Assembly (NCBI GenBank): GCA_047638515.1
Contig: JBLIME010000117.1
Span: forward strand, 1 to 8,467
Origin: CANLBN01 sp047638515
GTDB lineage: Bacteria; Pseudomonadota; Gammaproteobacteria; Pseudomonadales; Cellvibrionaceae
Direction: 5' to 3'
Length of the DNA stretch: 8,467 nucleotides
In this document: in pieces, positions 6,492 to 8,467 of the stretch
Numbering within the stretch: the first letter of the stretch is position 1
Layout: each line of letters opens with the position of its first letter
Program-made: the position numbers and the translations under genes
Notes under the pieces: model-generated
The model's database searches: none
What the model saw: only the letters and a program-made list of their open reading frames with translations
Told to the model about the DNA's origin: nothing

Positions 6492-7124
6492 ATGTCAAAT
6501 CAAGACTTTGTATTACATGCTACAAACCGTGAAGACAAAGGGAAAGGTGCGAGCCGCCGCCTTCGTCATCAAGGCTTAGTGCCATCCGTGATTTACGGTG
6601 GCTCTAACGAACCACAAAGCATCTCGATAATTAGTAAAGATTTTCTGAAGCACTTAGAAAATGAAGCTTTTTACTCGCACATCGTAACTCTAGATGTGGA
6701 CGGAGAAGCGCAAGACGTTATTTTGAAAGATCTTCAGCGTCATCCCGCTAAGCACCTAATTATGCACGCAGATTTTTTACGCGTGTCGAAAAACCAAAAG
6801 CTAACGACTCGTGTACCTCTTCACTTCATTAATGAAGACAGCTGTGTCGGTGTTAAAACACAGGGTGGTATCGTCTCTCACACTATGACTGACATTGAAG
6901 TCAGCTGTCTGCCCGCCGACCTTCCCGAGTTTATCGAAGTAGATATCGCCACTCTTAAGCTAGATGACATTTTGCATATCTCTGACATAGTGTTACCCAA
7001 AGGTGTTGAATCTGTAGCATTGATCCACGGTGAAGATCACGATCTTCCTGTCGTCTCTATTCATAAGCCCAAGGGTGTGAGCACCGACGAAGCTGAAGCC
7101 GCCGCTGATGGTAGCGCCGAGTAA
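6492..7124 (+). CDS. rplY: 50S ribosomal protein L25, long Ctc/TL5 form
   Basis: Binds 5S rRNA in the central protuberance of the large ribosomal subunit. The 210-residue protein has the N-terminal L25 domain (about 1-95), recognised by GASRRLRHQGLVPSVIYGG, followed by the C-terminal beta domain of the Ctc/TL5 type (LTTRVPLHFINE..., DLPEFIEVDI..., LHISDIVLPKGV). It ends in an acidic, alanine-rich tail. E. coli has only the N-terminal domain, whereas pseudomonads carry this long form. Start choice: ATG 6492 is preceded by TGAGGA (6478-6483) with 8 bases of spacing. An in-frame ATG at 6477 overlaps that ribosome site and would add five non-conserved residues, so it is rejected. The gene lies 140 bases after prs and is followed by a strong hairpin. 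Confidence 0.97.
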   Translation: MSNQDFVLHATNREDKGKGASRRLRHQGLVPSVIYGGSNEPQSISIISKDFLKHLENEAFYSHIVTLDVDGEAQDVILKDLQRHPAKHLIMHADFLRVSKNQKLTTRVPLHFINEDSCVGVKTQGGIVSHTMTDIEVSCLPADLPEFIEVDIATLKLDDILHISDIVLPKGVESVALIHGEDHDLPVVSIHKPKGVSTDEAEAAADGSAE

Positions 7125-7139
7125 TCGACTTTTGAAGTA

Positions 7140-7178
7140 AAGCCTGCCATCGCTAGTATTCTGTTCGATGGCAGGCTT
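7140..7178 (+). terminator. Hairpin terminator after rplY
   Basis: A perfect 13-bp stem (7140-7152 with 7166-7178; core AGCCTGCCATCG / CGATGGCAGGCT) with a 13-base loop begins 16 bases after the rplY stop codon. The downstream tail TTATTAACCCTTTATTACTT is T-rich but interrupted, so termination efficiency may be moderate. It probably ends the prs-rplY transcripts or protects their 3' end, separating them from pth. Confidence 0.75.
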
Positions 7179-7320
7179 ATTAACCCTTTATTACTTGCGC
7201 CACCTCTTCGATATTGTCCTTTCCATACCCTGTTAAATCTCGCTAAGCGCTTCGCAGCACTCCAACTATCCTCAAGTATCGATTAAACTAGATTTTACTG
7301 GTCATTAAAGTGAGACGCCC

Positions 7321-7902
7321 TTGAACAACCCGATTAAGTTAATTGTAGGCCTAGGTAATCCTGGTACCGAATATGCAAATACTCGTCATAATGCGGGTGC
7401 CGCTTTTGTTACCGAATTAGCCGCTCAACACAGCGTTAGCCTTGCCCCCGAAAGTCGATTTTTTGGCTTGTCCGCACACATATTTTTTGGCGCTGACGAT
7501 GTACGCTTGCTGATTCCTACAACCTTTATGAATTTGAGCGGCAAAGCAGTTGGCGCCATGGCTCAATTTTATAAAATTGAGGCTGAAAACGTCTTAGTAG
7601 CCCACGATGAACTAGATTTGTGCCCAGGTGTGGCGCGGCTAAAGATCGGCGGTGGTCACGGTGGTCATAACGGCTTAAAAGACATTATAAAAGCACTGGC
7701 CAATAACAAAGGATTCTCGCGCTTGCGCATAGGCATAGATCATCCGGGTAGTGCCAAGCTCGTCAGTAATTATGTACTGCGTAAAGCGCCACTTGCCGAA
7801 CAACAGTTAATTGAAGACAGCATTCACAATAGCTTGCGCGCACTACCTGATGCGGTTGGCGGCAACTGGAATAAAGCCATGAAAGATTTACACACACAAT
7901 GA
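7321..7902 (+). CDS. pth: Peptidyl-tRNA hydrolase, TTG start
   Basis: Hydrolyses the ester bond of peptidyl-tRNAs that drop off ribosomes, recycling tRNA; monomeric and cytoplasmic. The 193-residue length is normal. Catalytic-site residues are all present: Asn13 in VGLGNPG, His23 in TRHNAG (E. coli His20), Asn71 in TTFMNLSG, Asp96 in HDELDL and Asn117 in GGGHGGHNGLKD. The start must be TTG 7321: it restores the standard N-terminus of about seven residues before IVGLGNPG, an in-frame TAA lies at 7306-7308, and no ATG or GTG lies between them. The ribosome site is poor (GTGAG at 7310-7314). The GTG at 7310 is out of frame and closes at the TGA at 7322. The combination of a TTG start and a weak site suggests low expression. 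It is followed by ychF, its common partner. Confidence 0.96.
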   Translation: MNNPIKLIVGLGNPGTEYANTRHNAGAAFVTELAAQHSVSLAPESRFFGLSAHIFFGADDVRLLIPTTFMNLSGKAVGAMAQFYKIEAENVLVAHDELDLCPGVARLKIGGGHGGHNGLKDIIKALANNKGFSRLRIGIDHPGSAKLVSNYVLRKAPLAEQQLIEDSIHNSLRALPDAVGGNWNKAMKDLHTQ

Positions 7903-7955
7903 TTATGGGATCGGCTCAGTTACTATAAACTGTTTGAATTAAGGTCTAAAAATAC

Positions 7956-7983
7956 TTGACCTCAAAACTCAAACCCTTAGCAT
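7956..7983 (+). promoter_or_regulatory. Candidate sigma70-type promoter for ychF
   Basis: TTGACC (7956-7961, five of six consensus positions) is followed after 16 bases by TAGCAT (7978-7983, four of six). Transcription would start about 30 bases before the ychF ATG. It is a pattern match only; read-through from pth is equally possible. Confidence 0.35.
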
Positions 7984-8022
7984 AAGCACACTTTCAACAG
8001 CTCCAAATACGGAATCAACATT

Positions 8023-8467
8023 ATGGGTTTTAACTGCGGCATCGTCGGCCTACCCAACGTCGGTAAATCAACCTTATTTAATGCATTAACCAAAGCGGGT
8101 ATCGATGCCGAAAATTTTCCATTTTGTACGATAGAGCCCAACACCGGTATTGTGCCAGTGCCCGACCCACGTCTTGACCTGCTAGCTGACATCGTTAAAC
8201 CACAGCGTATAATGCCCACGACAATGGAATTTGTCGATATTGCAGGCCTGGTCGCAGGCGCCTCTAAGGGCGAAGGTCTGGGTAATAAGTTTTTAGCTAA
8301 TATCCGTGAAACTGATGCTATTGCCCATGTTGTGCGTTGCTTTGAAGATGAAAACATTATTCATGTCGCTGGTAAAATAGACCCTATTGCAGATATTGAG
8401 ATCATTAATACCGAGCTCGCTCTTGCCGACCTCGATAGTGCTGAAAAAGTTCTTTATCGCTACCAGC
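8023..8467 (+). CDS. ychF: YchF/OLA1 family ribosome-binding ATPase, 3' end cut
   Basis: An Obg-related P-loop NTPase that, unusually for the family, prefers ATP and associates with ribosomes; linked to translation and stress responses. The 148 visible codons (about 363 expected) show the P-loop GLPNVGKST (9-17), the switch-I region with FPFCTIEPN, and G3 motif DIAGL (72-76) followed by the YchF hallmark VAGASKGEGLGNKFL. The sequence continues through RETDAIAHVVRCFED into the start of the coiled-coil region. The C-terminal TGS domain lies beyond the window. The ATG at 8023 has GGA (8011-8013) at suitable spacing and gives the usual MGFNCGIVGLPN start. It sits 120 bases after pth in the same direction. 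Identity is very secure. Confidence 0.97.
   Translation, partial: MGFNCGIVGLPNVGKSTLFNALTKAGIDAENFPFCTIEPNTGIVPVPDPRLDLLADIVKPQRIMPTTMEFVDIAGLVAGASKGEGLGNKFLANIRETDAIAHVVRCFEDENIIHVAGKIDPIADIEIINTELALADLDSAEKVLYRYQ

Noticed and set aside
7977..8357. 126-residue leftward open frame
   Set aside because: It is antisense to the conserved G-domain of ychF; a codon-bias shadow.
1..8467. Novel accessory, defence or mobile system
   Set aside because: Every substantial open frame is a recognised conserved chromosomal gene in a familiar order. No transposase, integrase, CRISPR-like spacing or foreign-looking island was seen.

Overview
The window is an ordinary, gene-dense piece of a gammaproteobacterial chromosome. 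The gene order is hemA (leftward) | TPR lipoprotein (lbcA-like) - lolB - ispE - tRNA-Gln - prs - rplY - pth - ychF (all rightward). From memory, this is the order of the Pseudomonas aeruginosa PA4666-PA4673 neighbourhood. The moderate base composition (judged by eye, not computed) and the protein sequences fit a Pseudomonadales/Cellvibrionales-type, possibly marine, gammaproteobacterium. I cannot name a species. I see no insertion sequence, phage gene, CRISPR array, toxin or defence gene, and no block of foreign-looking codon use.

Layout: bases 1-1142 hold all but the C-terminal end of glutamyl-tRNA reductase on the minus strand. A 372-base divergent intergenic region (1143-1514) carries candidate promoters in both directions and a striking 24-bp near-perfect inverted repeat. 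Rightward from 1515 come a 632-residue TPR outer-membrane lipoprotein and the overlapping lolB lipoprotein-insertion factor, then ispE (isoprenoid precursor kinase). A complete tRNA-Gln(TTG) with encoded CCA ends 67 bases before the GTG start of prs (PRPP synthetase). Next are the long two-domain form of ribosomal protein L25 followed by a strong hairpin terminator, pth (peptidyl-tRNA hydrolase) with a TTG start, and the first 148 codons of the ATPase ychF, cut by the window end.

Functionally the segment joins envelope biogenesis (TPR lipoprotein, LolB), core biosynthesis (HemA for tetrapyrroles, IspE for isoprenoids, Prs for nucleotides, His and Trp) and translation (tRNA-Gln, L25, Pth, YchF). 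HemA uses glutamyl-tRNA, so it links tetrapyrrole synthesis to the tRNA pool. I did not find a previously undescribed system. The observations most worth a second look are the palindromic element between hemA and the TPR gene, the structured leader before rplY, and the tRNA placed directly upstream of prs.
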